From assembly GCA_949287425.1 (NCBI GenBank), contig CASEGJ010000001.1, forward strand, positions 62,001 through 126,000: 64,000 nt of DNA, given 5' to 3'. The translations under genes and the position numbers were made by a program. This document shows, in pieces, positions 16,310 to 24,103 of the stretch. Origin of the DNA: an uncultured Caryophanales bacterium (GTDB lineage Bacteria > Bacillota_I > Bacilli_A > RFN20 > CAG-288). Below the pieces are notes generated by a model that made no database searches, was not told where the DNA came from, and saw only the letters and a list, made by a program, of their open reading frames with translations. Every line of letters starts with the position of its first letter. Position 1 is the stretch's first letter.

Positions 16310-16567
16310 CTACGATAACAAAAAGTCTATGATATTGACGATTTTTATGCCATTAACATTGGTAACATAAGTCTTATAAGCGGTAATAATTGTCTTTTCG
16401 TAGAAATCATTTGTAGAGTAAAATGGAGCTATTTCTCGCTCTTGAGTCATTTTATTTGCAAGTGATTCTGTGACTTGGAAATACTTAGTTTCTTCTTTAT
16501 TTACAGCAACAAAGTTTATTTCTTTATTGTTATTTTTACAAGTTAAAGTAAAAAGCTTGCGTGTGTA
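16310..16567 (-). pseudogene. C-terminal remnant of an AAA_14/DUF4143 ATPase
   Basis: On the minus strand an open frame bounded by stops reads KNNNKEINFVAVNKEETKY, FQVTESL, EREIAPF and ends GIKIVNIIDFLLS with a stop at 16310-16312. This is the C-terminal DUF4143/restriction-like region of AAA_14 ATPases (normally NKEIDFVA ... YIQVAYSL ... RE...L ... GI.I.NI.DFLL). No start codon and no ATPase part are present. Other bases of the gap 16147-16613 show no gene. It pairs in kind with the N-terminal remnant at 2480, but it lies on the other strand about 14 kb away. Confidence 0.75.
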
Positions 16568-16613
16568 TCAAAAAAATTTTCTTTATGAAATTAGGAAATT
16601 CTAAAATATATAT

Positions 16614-17462
16614 TTAGTTAGAATTATCAGTTAAATCTTCATTATTTTGATTAACACTAGAGTTGTTTTCGTCTTTTTCGATATAGATATTAGCTGAATA
16701 ATTATCTTTTCTTGAAGTGTTAAGTTCAATAAATTCTTCATATAGCTTTCTCAATCTAGCTTCATCTTCTTTTTCAGTGTTACTTCTAATTGGATAGATT
16801 GGTTCAGAAAGATAGATAACAATTCTAGGCTTTTTAAATTTTTTAAATAGACCTTTCGGCTTTCTAAATGTCGTACAAGAAAATATAGTAGGAACATCGT
16901 AAGTTCTAGGATATTTAAATGAACCAGGTTTACTAGGACGTTGACCAGTATAATATGGCCAGATTGTCGCTTCTGGGAAAATGATAATAACGTGTTTTTG
17001 TTCTAATCTATATTTTAAACACTTTAGAAAGTTTCTGGCGTTATGAAGATCACTTGGAATAGGAATTCCTCCAACCATAGATAGTAAGGTTTTAAAGAAT
17101 CGATTAGTAACAAAAGTATCTTGTAAAGAGACAATGTAACCTTTCTTTTTAAAAATCAATACGCTAGCTTGCATCTGGTAACCATCTGAAATAGTAGTAT
17201 GGTTGGAATAGATAAAAAATCCCGTATCTTTTAACTTACTGATAACCTGTTTATTTACTACTTTAGTATGGTGAATAAACTTTTCAAAGACAAAAAGGAT
17301 AGGAATAGCTATATTATATAAAATGCAAGCAAAAAACCTATAGAATATGTTAGTGTGAACGAAAGCATAATCTTTTTCAAGTTTACCTGGATTTACTTTT
17401 ACATCGGAAAAATCTTGAGATTTATCTGAAGTGTATGTATAGATTTTTTGCCTTTTTTTCAT
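16614..17462 (-). CDS. plsC: 1-acyl-glycerol-3-phosphate acyltransferase-like (PlsC family)
   Basis: A 282-residue membrane-associated acyltransferase that would acylate lysophosphatidic acid in phospholipid synthesis. The motif NHTTISD (about 85-91) is the HX4D catalytic block, and IIFPEATIWPYY (about 160) contains the FPE block III for glycerol-phosphate binding. A hydrophobic helix (about 39-60) lies before the first block. It starts 8 nt after the upstream kinase-like gene and probably shares its transcript; the spacing leaves only a poor ribosome binding site. The acidic Asn-rich tail (last 25 residues) is non-conserved. It could act on another lyso-lipid. Confidence 0.8.
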   Translation of the reverse strand: MKKRQKIYTYTSDKSQDFSDVKVNPGKLEKDYAFVHTNIFYRFFACILYNIAIPILFVFEKFIHHTKVVNKQVISKLKDTGFFIYSNHTTISDGYQMQASVLIFKKKGYIVSLQDTFVTNRFFKTLLSMVGGIPIPSDLHNARNFLKCLKYRLEQKHVIIIFPEATIWPYYTGQRPSKPGSFKYPRTYDVPTIFSCTTFRKPKGLFKKFKKPRIVIYLSEPIYPIRSNTEKEDEARLRKLYEEFIELNTSRKDNYSANIYIEKDENNSSVNQNNEDLTDNSN

Positions 17463-17470
17463 AGAAAATA

Positions 17471-19111
17471 TTAGACGTCTTTAAAACATGATCCACCGAT
17501 AAATTCTCTAATTAATGAATTGTTAGGAATATTAGCTTCATCGATGTTATCAAAATATTTTAAAAACAACAACAAACGTCTAGCAACAACGTAATTAGGA
17601 GATTCTTTCTTAATTTGAGAAAGAAGAGGATAGGCGTATTTTTTCATGACGCAAAGTTCATAAGGTAAGAAGGAATTGAAAACAAAATCAGCTTCTTGTT
17701 GAGTGTTATAAATCCAAGTAAATTCACCCGATCTAACTTTGGGCCACATTTCAATTGTTTCTTCGGCAGGGGAATTTCTATATTTAGCGTCTCTAACTAT
17801 TCTTCTAAGCAATCTTAAATCAGTTATCGAGATCGGATTGTGATCGTCAATATTAACTTGAGCTTGAGGAGCAATAAAGATTTTAAATTTATTTGGTTGA
17901 GCAATTGAAGAGGTCATTTCTTCTGCAAGAGCGTGGATTCCTTCAATAATTATTGGCTGATTATTAGCAAGTTTCAATTTTCTACCTTGAACAGATTTTT
18001 CAATTTGGAAATCAAATTTAGGTAAAGTCACTTCTTCACCTTCAATCAATTGGAGCATTTGTTTGTTAAATAAATCGATATTTAATGCATGAATAGTTTC
18101 TAAATCGACACTTCCATCTTTTTCTTTAGGCAATTCATCTCTATTTTTATAATAGTCATCTAAAGAAATTCTAATTGGGAAAAGTCCACGTGACATTAAT
18201 TCAAGTCTCAATCTATTGGCGAAAGTAGTCTTTCCAGAAGATGAAGGACCAGCGATACAAATTAATTTAATTGGACTAGGAGAAGAAACAATGGCTTTTC
18301 CTAAATCAGAAAGTTGATTTGTATGGTGGGTTTCTGACATTTGTATAAGATCGTTATCAGAATATACTTTCTTGTAATTATTGATGTTTGCGATGGTGTT
18401 TAAATGGCATTTGCTAGCCCATTCTCTAGCTTCTTCAATAGTTTTTTCATAGACTGGTTCAGGGATAAAAGGAGGAATTTTACCATCTTCTTCAGCACGA
18501 GGGAATTGAACTAAAAATCCCGGCATTCTAGCAATTAAATTAAATTGAGAAACATAACCGGTTGATGGTGCGATATATCCATACATATAATCGACAAAGC
18601 CATTACAAACATATAGATGAACATCATCTTCTTTTCTGTAATTTAGAATTTCTAATTTATCAAGCATACCTAATTTGGTGTACAAATTAATTGCTTCTTG
18701 TTTGGAAATTAATTTTCTTTCAATCGGTAAATTTTCTTCGACAATTCTTTTAATTTCATCGTTTAATTTAAGAATTTTAGAAGAGGAAAATATCTCGTTA
18801 TCGTTTTTAGGTCTAATATAAATTGATCTAGATACATCATTAGAAAATAGCATCTTATCATCTGGAAATATATTATGTAAAGCCATCGCTAAAACAAACA
18901 TCAATGTGTTTTTGTAAATTAGCATAGCTTCAGCATCGCTATCAATTGGGAAAAGTTCAATTTTAACTGGACCTTTTACTTTGAATGATAGTTCTCTAAT
19001 TCTATCGTCAACTTCAGCTCTAAGATATTTAAATTTATCTTCGGCTGGGACAAGTTCTTCGATACTTACTAGTTTGTCATCTTGATAATTAATTGTTAAT
19101 TTTTCAGGCAT
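17471..19111 (-). CDS. Nucleoside (uridine) kinase-like protein with N-terminal ThrRS-like domain
   Basis: A 546-residue protein. The N-terminal half resembles the TGS/SAD-like region of threonyl-tRNA synthetase, as in long uridine-kinase homologues of Firmicutes. The C-terminal half is a phosphoribulokinase/uridine kinase P-loop domain: GPSSSGKTTFANRL near residue 286, ISLDDYYKNRDELP, LPKFDFQ, and a conserved IIIEGIHAL strand. It would phosphorylate a nucleoside or related alcohol with ATP/GTP, but the exact substrate of these long forms is unsettled. AAAGG lies about 10 nt before the start. plsC follows within 8 nt. Confidence 0.75.
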   Translation of the reverse strand: MPEKLTINYQDDKLVSIEELVPAEDKFKYLRAEVDDRIRELSFKVKGPVKIELFPIDSDAEAMLIYKNTLMFVLAMALHNIFPDDKMLFSNDVSRSIYIRPKNDNEIFSSSKILKLNDEIKRIVEENLPIERKLISKQEAINLYTKLGMLDKLEILNYRKEDDVHLYVCNGFVDYMYGYIAPSTGYVSQFNLIARMPGFLVQFPRAEEDGKIPPFIPEPVYEKTIEEAREWASKCHLNTIANINNYKKVYSDNDLIQMSETHHTNQLSDLGKAIVSSPSPIKLICIAGPSSSGKTTFANRLRLELMSRGLFPIRISLDDYYKNRDELPKEKDGSVDLETIHALNIDLFNKQMLQLIEGEEVTLPKFDFQIEKSVQGRKLKLANNQPIIIEGIHALAEEMTSSIAQPNKFKIFIAPQAQVNIDDHNPISITDLRLLRRIVRDAKYRNSPAEETIEMWPKVRSGEFTWIYNTQQEADFVFNSFLPYELCVMKKYAYPLLSQIKKESPNYVVARRLLLFLKYFDNIDEANIPNNSLIREFIGGSCFKDV

Positions 19112-19158
19112 AATAGTAAACCTTTCATTTTTCTTGGTTTAATTATTTTATCTTATAT

Positions 19159-20067
19159 TTAATTAAGTTTCAATTTAGTGACAATGTGGCTAGCGATTTT
19201 ATAGGCAATATTGACATTGCTTATAGCTTCAATTTCGTTTAAAAATGAATTTGAATTAACCTCAGATAGGATAGGCTGATTGTTTTCACCAATTAAAACA
19301 TCAACTCCAGCGTAATCTAAACCTAATATTTTACTCGCGTTTATTGCTAAATCGAAATACTCTTGACTCGGTTTAATATTATAACCTTTCCCACCTAAGG
19401 CAATATTAGATCTAAAATCTGTTTCGTTAACTCTTTTCATATAGGCAACTACTTGATTATTTACTACAAAGATACGATAGTCGGTTCCAAACGATGATTT
19501 AATATATTCTTGATAAAGATGAGGGACTAAAATTAATTCGCGATATTTTTTATTTAGTTCATCTCTATTTTTAATTAAAAAGACTTTTAATCCTAATGAG
19601 CCATAAGAGCATTTACAAACCATAGGATAAGTTAATTTTGATTCTAAATTATCAAAAAACATGTTTATTCTATCATCGATATTTTCATTAAATAAACCAT
19701 AGCAAAGTGGAGCGGGAATAGTAGTAGGTAAATTAATTCCGCTATTTAATAATTCGATAGTAGTTTTAACTTTGTCATTGCATTTTTCCAATGCAGAAGA
19801 GCTGTTAAATGTCGGGATATATTTTTCAATTAATCGACAATATGTTTCATCTTTATCAAGGAAAAGGCAAAACTTATATTTAGATAAATCAACTAGACTT
19901 TTAGTGGAATTATTTACAATATATGGAAAGATTTCAACAGTAGTTTTAACATCTAAATCGATGTTAAATTTTTTAAATTCTTCTTTAAAACGTTTAATTT
20001 TAAATTCGTTTTGAGGAATCAATCGATATGAGTTAATTGCGATTAAACCAGTTATATTATTTGACAT
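19159..20067 (-). CDS. RimK-like ATP-grasp ligase
   Basis: A 302-residue ATP-grasp enzyme from an ATG at 20067. It has the RimK/LysX pattern: an N-terminal Rossmann-like lobe, YPMVCKCSYGSLGLKVFLI (ATP-binding lysine and glycine loop), QEYIKSSFGTDYRIFVVNNQVVAYMKR, and the metal site GLDYAGVDVLI ... PILSEVNSNSF. Such enzymes ligate amino acids, often Glu, to a carboxyl acceptor; the acceptor is unknown here. A longer frame starts at 20115, but its extra 16 residues lie on the divergent promoter region (TTGACA at 20109-20104 on the minus strand), so I use 20067. It is separated from tRNA-Ala by a 75-nt divergent region. Confidence 0.75.
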   Translation of the reverse strand: MSNNITGLIAINSYRLIPQNEFKIKRFKEEFKKFNIDLDVKTTVEIFPYIVNNSTKSLVDLSKYKFCLFLDKDETYCRLIEKYIPTFNSSSALEKCNDKVKTTIELLNSGINLPTTIPAPLCYGLFNENIDDRINMFFDNLESKLTYPMVCKCSYGSLGLKVFLIKNRDELNKKYRELILVPHLYQEYIKSSFGTDYRIFVVNNQVVAYMKRVNETDFRSNIALGGKGYNIKPSQEYFDLAINASKILGLDYAGVDVLIGENNQPILSEVNSNSFLNEIEAISNVNIAYKIASHIVTKLKLN

Positions 20068-20102
20068 AGTATTCTTTACATGTTTTATTATATAACTATT
20101 TC

Positions 20103-20131
20103 TTGTCAAAACCATTTATTTATGATAAATT
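20103..20131 (+). promoter_or_regulatory. Promoter of tRNA-Ala
   Basis: TTGTCA at 20103-20108 and TAAATT at 20126-20131 (with TG one base upstream) are 17 nt apart, 12 nt before the tRNA. The -35 region overlaps a TTGACA facing the RimK-like gene. Confidence 0.6.
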
Positions 20132-20142
20132 AATTAAGCGTT

Positions 20143-20218
20143 GGGGCTGTAGCTCACCTGGAAGAGCGTCTGCTTTGCAAGCAGAAGGTAGCGAGTTCGA
20201 TCCTCGTCAGCTCCACCA
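20143..20218 (+). tRNA. tRNA-Ala (anticodon TGC)
   Basis: A 76-nt cloverleaf with acceptor GGGGCTG pairing to CAGCTCC, an anticodon stem-loop CTGCT-TTGCAAG-type centred on TGC, a T arm with GTTCGATCC, and an encoded CCA end at 20216-20218. It stands alone, not in a tRNA array. Confidence 0.97.
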
Positions 20219-20261
20219 ATTATTGTCTATTAGCAAGCTTATTAAATCAATTATTAATTTA

Positions 20262-20286
20262 CTCACTTCACTAGTGAGGTTTTTAT
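20262..20286 (+). terminator. Terminator after tRNA-Ala
   Basis: CTCACT at 20262-20267 pairs with AGTGAG at 20273-20278 over a 5-nt loop, followed by a T run. Confidence 0.7.
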
Positions 20287-20355
20287 TTGCATGATAAGTG
20301 AGTAAGGGGAAGTTTACAATTTGTGCTTAAAGCATAAGATACTTTCACACTAATG

Positions 20356-20364
20356 TGATAAAAT
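20356..20364 (+). promoter_or_regulatory. Extended -10 promoter, leaderless type, of a broken gene
   Basis: TG-A-TAAAAT (hexamer 20359-20364) lies 8 nt before the ATG at 20373, again with no ribosome binding site. Confidence 0.5.
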
Positions 20365-20372
20365 GTGTCTAT

Positions 20373-20950
20373 ATGATAGAAGACATTTATTATTTTCCAA
20401 TTAAAAATCAATTTAAGCTCGCATATTATTTTTAAGTATTGCTATTGCTGCAGTGGCCGCTATTTTAGTCGCTTTAATTATGTTAGGAATTTATAGTGGT
20501 TTTGCTCTTATATGGGCAGCTGTGGGCGTTTGTGGTGGTGGGTATCTTTTGGTAACTTCGTTTGGCATTTATCTTTTTGTTTCATGGGGGTAAATCTCTT
20601 AAAAAGATAAATCGAATTATTAGATATGGTGGTAAAGTTGTTTCTGTTAGAATTGATAAATTTGTCCAACCAACTCAAAGTGATTTCGTTCATGGTACTT
20701 CATATTATTTATGTACTCGTTTAGATACAAATGAACAGATTAAATTAGATACTTATGGCAGGTTTGGAGAAGAAAATATTTATTCTTTGTATAACAAAAA
20801 GGTGAAAATATTATTGATTGTTTAGTTACTGATATTGGTTGTCTTATGGTTAGACCTAAAGAAACCTTTGTTAAAAGAAGCAGTAGAGAAAAAGATCCTT
20901 TTGAAAATGACAATAGTTCACCTTTTAATGGGACTGGTTTCGATTTCTAA
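20373..20950 (+). pseudogene. Frameshifted small membrane protein gene
   Basis: Four short frames lie in order. ATG 20373 gives MIEDIYYFPIKNQFKLAYYF and a stop. A second frame at about 20420-20590 encodes two hydrophobic helices (IAIAAVAAILVALIMLGIYSGFA and a Gly-rich WAAVGVCGGGYLL segment). A third (to about 20824) continues with KINRIIRYGGKVVSVRIDK ... HGTSYYLCTRLD. A fourth ends MVRPKETFVKRS ... GTGFDF at TAA 20948-20950. Read together they make one small two-helix membrane protein with a soluble C-terminal domain, now broken by several frameshifts. Sequencing errors at several sites seem less likely than decay, because neighbouring genes are intact. The family was not identified. Confidence 0.6.
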
Positions 20951-21083
20951 TTTTTAATAAATCTAGAGTAAAAATATATGTCAAAATGTTCTCTTATACA
21001 AATATTAGCTAGTATATATTTAATATAAGACAAAAAAGAGCTATTATATTAATAGATTGAATAGAAAGGAGTAACAATATCAA

Positions 21084-22535
21084 ATGAATATTCTCCTTTC
21101 CTTAGTTGATAATAACGAACCATTTTGCAAAGATAAGCAAGGTGAATACCATTTTGGCAATATATTAAATATTCTTTCTAGTGGAATAATTTGTTCAAAA
21201 GAGAAATTAACTTATAAAATTGATCGCTTGTTTTTGTTAGTTAGCAAGCAACAGAAATCGATTTTAAAAAGATGCAAAGAAGCAGTTACATGTTTAAACC
21301 AATTTTGCTTAGAAAAGAAAGTTAAATTCTTACACGATGAAAACGATTTGATGATATATGATGAAAATGAAACTGAAAATTTAAAAAGTTCATATTTATT
21401 GATCTTAAATATTATTAAAAAGATACATGTTCAACAACCTGATGCTAAAATTTTCATTAATCTTACTTCTGGTAATGAAAAAATGAGATTAGGTTTATGT
21501 TTAGTGACATATAATTTGATTTTAAATAAAACTAGTTACCTGCTACCGATACATAATTACGAAAAAAATGAGGATATAAAAAATTGTGATTCAGGTCAAT
21601 GTAATGTTGACTATATTGATTTCCAAACTTTAATTAGTGAAGATTCAAGTATTGTTTTAGCTCAATATATTGATTCATATGTCTATATGTTAGCTAGTTC
21701 AAGTTTAAATTCAGAAAAATATATAGTTAATTCTGAATTTGAGGAACTTTTAAGTTTTGTTTGTATTTTGCTAAGACAAATTAATTTTACTAGTGCTATT
21801 TCACAAATTAAAAATAAAAATCTTTTAAATAAGGTGAAGCAGATTGCTTTAATTGAAAAAGTTAGTTCAATTATTAATGTTAATCAAGATACTACATTTA
21901 CTAATTTATCTAATTTAATTTCTTATTTGCTTGTTTTAAATAGATATTTGCTTCTAGAAAATTATCAGAAGTTTTCTGCTTTGATTTCATCGGCCTTTTT
22001 TGAGATTGCAATTGATATTATGGAAAATGAAAAGAGTCTTTTTTCTAAGCCTAGAAAAGGTTATCAAACTATAGATTATGCTGATTACTTAATTGTTAAA
22101 TATCCTAATAGAGCTTTTTCTAAACTATGTTTAAATGAAGAAAAGTTAAAATCATTATCTAAATTTAACAATTTAAATGGTAATAAAGATTCAAAATTAG
22201 AATTAAATATTAAAAATTATGCGACTTTAACCGGTGTAAATGAACTTAGAAAAAATATTAATTTTAGAAATAACTATCCAATTAATAATGTAGTTATTAC
22301 GAAAAACAACGATTTTTTAAATAAGTTTATAGAATATGAAAATACTTTTAGAAATAACGCTAAACATTCCAGTTATATTAAAAAATCTGATTATCATAAA
22401 TTAAAATACTCTTCATATGATATTTTTGAATTGATTTTAGAATGTATTAATTTAAATAAAGGTATTGAACTAACTAAAGTAGAATTTGATGATTTTTTCA
22501 TTCAAATAAATAGACTTTTAAAGGAGGAATTATAA
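21084..22535 (+). CDS. Csm6-like CARF-HEPN protein (putative cOA-activated ribonuclease), catalytic member
   Basis: A 483-residue protein. The N-terminal domain (about 1-160) fits a CARF Rossmann fold: strand MNILLSLVDN, a helix, strand RLFLLVS, and near residues 123-134 KIFINLTSGNEKM, the CARF/Csm6 motif (typically NxTSGTxxM) that contacts cyclic oligoadenylate. The helical C-terminal half contains FRNNAKH with Arg423 and His428, a perfect RX4H HEPN ribonuclease motif in the RNxxxH form. Csm6 enzymes degrade RNA when activated by cyclic oligoadenylates made by Cas10. It is transcribed with the next gene, sharing a TAATG stop-start overlap. GAAAGGAG precedes the ATG by 13 nt. No cas10 or CRISPR array is present in the window. 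Assignment rests on motifs and layout only. Confidence 0.6.
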   Translation: MNILLSLVDNNEPFCKDKQGEYHFGNILNILSSGIICSKEKLTYKIDRLFLLVSKQQKSILKRCKEAVTCLNQFCLEKKVKFLHDENDLMIYDENETENLKSSYLLILNIIKKIHVQQPDAKIFINLTSGNEKMRLGLCLVTYNLILNKTSYLLPIHNYEKNEDIKNCDSGQCNVDYIDFQTLISEDSSIVLAQYIDSYVYMLASSSLNSEKYIVNSEFEELLSFVCILLRQINFTSAISQIKNKNLLNKVKQIALIEKVSSIINVNQDTTFTNLSNLISYLLVLNRYLLLENYQKFSALISSAFFEIAIDIMENEKSLFSKPRKGYQTIDYADYLIVKYPNRAFSKLCLNEEKLKSLSKFNNLNGNKDSKLELNIKNYATLTGVNELRKNINFRNNYPINNVVITKNNDFLNKFIEYENTFRNNAKHSSYIKKSDYHKLKYSSYDIFELILECINLNKGIELTKVEFDDFFIQINRLLKEEL

Positions 22536-24076
22536 TGAATATTCTATTAATTCCAATTTCAAATGAGGATGCTAATTTAATTTCTAACTTTAAAGGTCCT
22601 ACTATTGAAACTTTAAAATATGTTATTTCAAAAAAGGGTTTTGTCTTTGATTATTTAATTTTATATTTAGTTAATGATAGTGATATTGCTAAAGAAAAAA
22701 GTTTTAAATTATTTTCTAAATATGTCGATAGCTTTTTAAAAGATAAAATAAAAGATAGGAATGTTAATATCTATGTAAGGATAAACGATATTACATTATC
22801 TAATTTCGATCAGTTGGAAAAGTTAACTTGTTCTATTTATTCTAATTTAACGCATTTACCAAATGTGTCGGTAAATAAAAATGTCGACAATATATTCGTT
22901 TTAATTAATAGCGGAAAAATAATGTTTGATTTAGCCTTGCTTTTACTAGCCTATAAATTTGATGACAAGATAGACGTTAATTACCTTCAATATGAAAGAA
23001 TACACGAATTAGAAAATCAAGATTCATATGATGTTAAAAAGGTATTTAAAAAAATATTAAGCAGTAAAGGAAAAGTTAATAAAAAAGATTGTCAATTTAA
23101 AAAGGTAGATTTTGTTTTGCCTTATTTAGAAAACAAAGATACGACATTTGAGAAATTTTTGAAGAAATATTCATATGAAATTTTAAAAAATTATCTTTTG
23201 AAAAATTCGTATAAAATTTCTGATAAGTTGCATGATTTATTGGAAATTGGAATAAGTTTAGAAAATAACAATAGGAGTTATTTTGATAAAAATGAATGGA
23301 AATATTCATTTATACCTCATTTTAAATATAATGATGATGAAAATAAAAAATATTATAACGGTATTTTACTAAGCTTATTAAATACTGAAATTTTATTTAA
23401 ACATTATGAATTAAGTGGAGTAGTCGCAAATATTGATGGCTTATTAAAAGAAGTGATTTTCATTTGTCTATATTATTTAAGTAATGATAAATCATATAAC
23501 AAGTATATTTATTATATGGAAGGGAAAAATAAATCAGGAAAAAAGATTAATTTGTCTTCGTTTATTAAAGGTAGGGTCTTTATCGATTTTAAAAAGATAA
23601 GGAATTCGCCTTCAATATATGAAACGATGAAAAAATATTACGACACTAAGGAAGACTATGTTTTTGTAAATTCTAAAAGTATCGCTGGATTAACTATTTA
23701 TTATCTTCGACATAGTTATCCTGAATTAGCAAAAATCATCGATAATTGTATCAATTTGCTAGAAGAAAAATATTCGATGAACATGTCAATTTGGGAATTG
23801 ATGAATAATTTAACTCATAAGATTAATAGAAAGCCAAATAATTTAGAATCTGATTCTGAATTTGAAAATACCTATCAAGATTCAAAACTGCTTAGATATT
23901 TGAAAAATATTTTAATTGACCTTGAAAATATCCTTTCTTATGTAAGTGATGATAAAGATATTAGCTTATTCAATTTGCTTAGTTCAAATTCTAACTCAAA
24001 TTATTTCCGTTCTAAGATATTAGCCAAATTAAATAGTTCAATAATTGACGAAATATTAATAGATAATGAAAAATAA
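22535..24076 (+). CDS. Csm6-like CARF-HEPN paralogue with degenerate HEPN motif
   Basis: A 513-residue protein with the same architecture and N-terminal MNILLIPISNEDAN as the previous gene. The CARF-like strand is IFVLINSGKIMFDLALLLLAY (about 120-140), with the loop reduced to NSGK instead of NLTSGNEK. At the equivalent place in the helical half it has LMNNLTH: His428 and the Asn are kept, but the catalytic HEPN Arg is Met423. Both motifs fall at residue 423-428 in the two proteins. I infer a regulatory or half-dead partner, perhaps forming a heterodimer with its neighbour. It starts on the last base of the upstream stop codon, with AAGGAGG 9 nt upstream. It could also be a diverged protein unrelated to RNA cleavage. 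Confidence 0.5.
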   Translation: MNILLIPISNEDANLISNFKGPTIETLKYVISKKGFVFDYLILYLVNDSDIAKEKSFKLFSKYVDSFLKDKIKDRNVNIYVRINDITLSNFDQLEKLTCSIYSNLTHLPNVSVNKNVDNIFVLINSGKIMFDLALLLLAYKFDDKIDVNYLQYERIHELENQDSYDVKKVFKKILSSKGKVNKKDCQFKKVDFVLPYLENKDTTFEKFLKKYSYEILKNYLLKNSYKISDKLHDLLEIGISLENNNRSYFDKNEWKYSFIPHFKYNDDENKKYYNGILLSLLNTEILFKHYELSGVVANIDGLLKEVIFICLYYLSNDKSYNKYIYYMEGKNKSGKKINLSSFIKGRVFIDFKKIRNSPSIYETMKKYYDTKEDYVFVNSKSIAGLTIYYLRHSYPELAKIIDNCINLLEEKYSMNMSIWELMNNLTHKINRKPNNLESDSEFENTYQDSKLLRYLKNILIDLENILSYVSDDKDISLFNLLSSNSNSNYFRSKILAKLNSSIIDEILIDNEK

Positions 24077-24088
24077 AAGGAAATAGTT

Positions 24089-24094
24089 TAAAAT
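24089..24094 (+). promoter_or_regulatory. -10 element 9 nt before the 24104 gene (near-leaderless candidate)
   Basis: TAAAAT at 24089-24094 ends 9 nt before the ATG. The nearest AAGG is about 20 nt away, too far for normal initiation. The same hexamer-to-ATG distance occurs at 2663-2678. Confidence 0.4.
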
Positions 24095-24103
24095 ATTCTT
24101 GTT

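Noticed and set aside
20068..20115. Upstream start for the RimK-like ligase
   Set aside because: The extra codons cover the divergent promoter and do not look like the family N-terminus.
20103..20294. Protein-coding gene across tRNA-Ala
   Set aside because: The 63-codon frame overlaps the tRNA and its promoter and has no ribosome binding site.
1408..20950. Prophage or insertion sequence
   Set aside because: No transposase, integrase, phage structural gene or terminal inverted repeats with target duplications were found; the broken genes look like simple decay.
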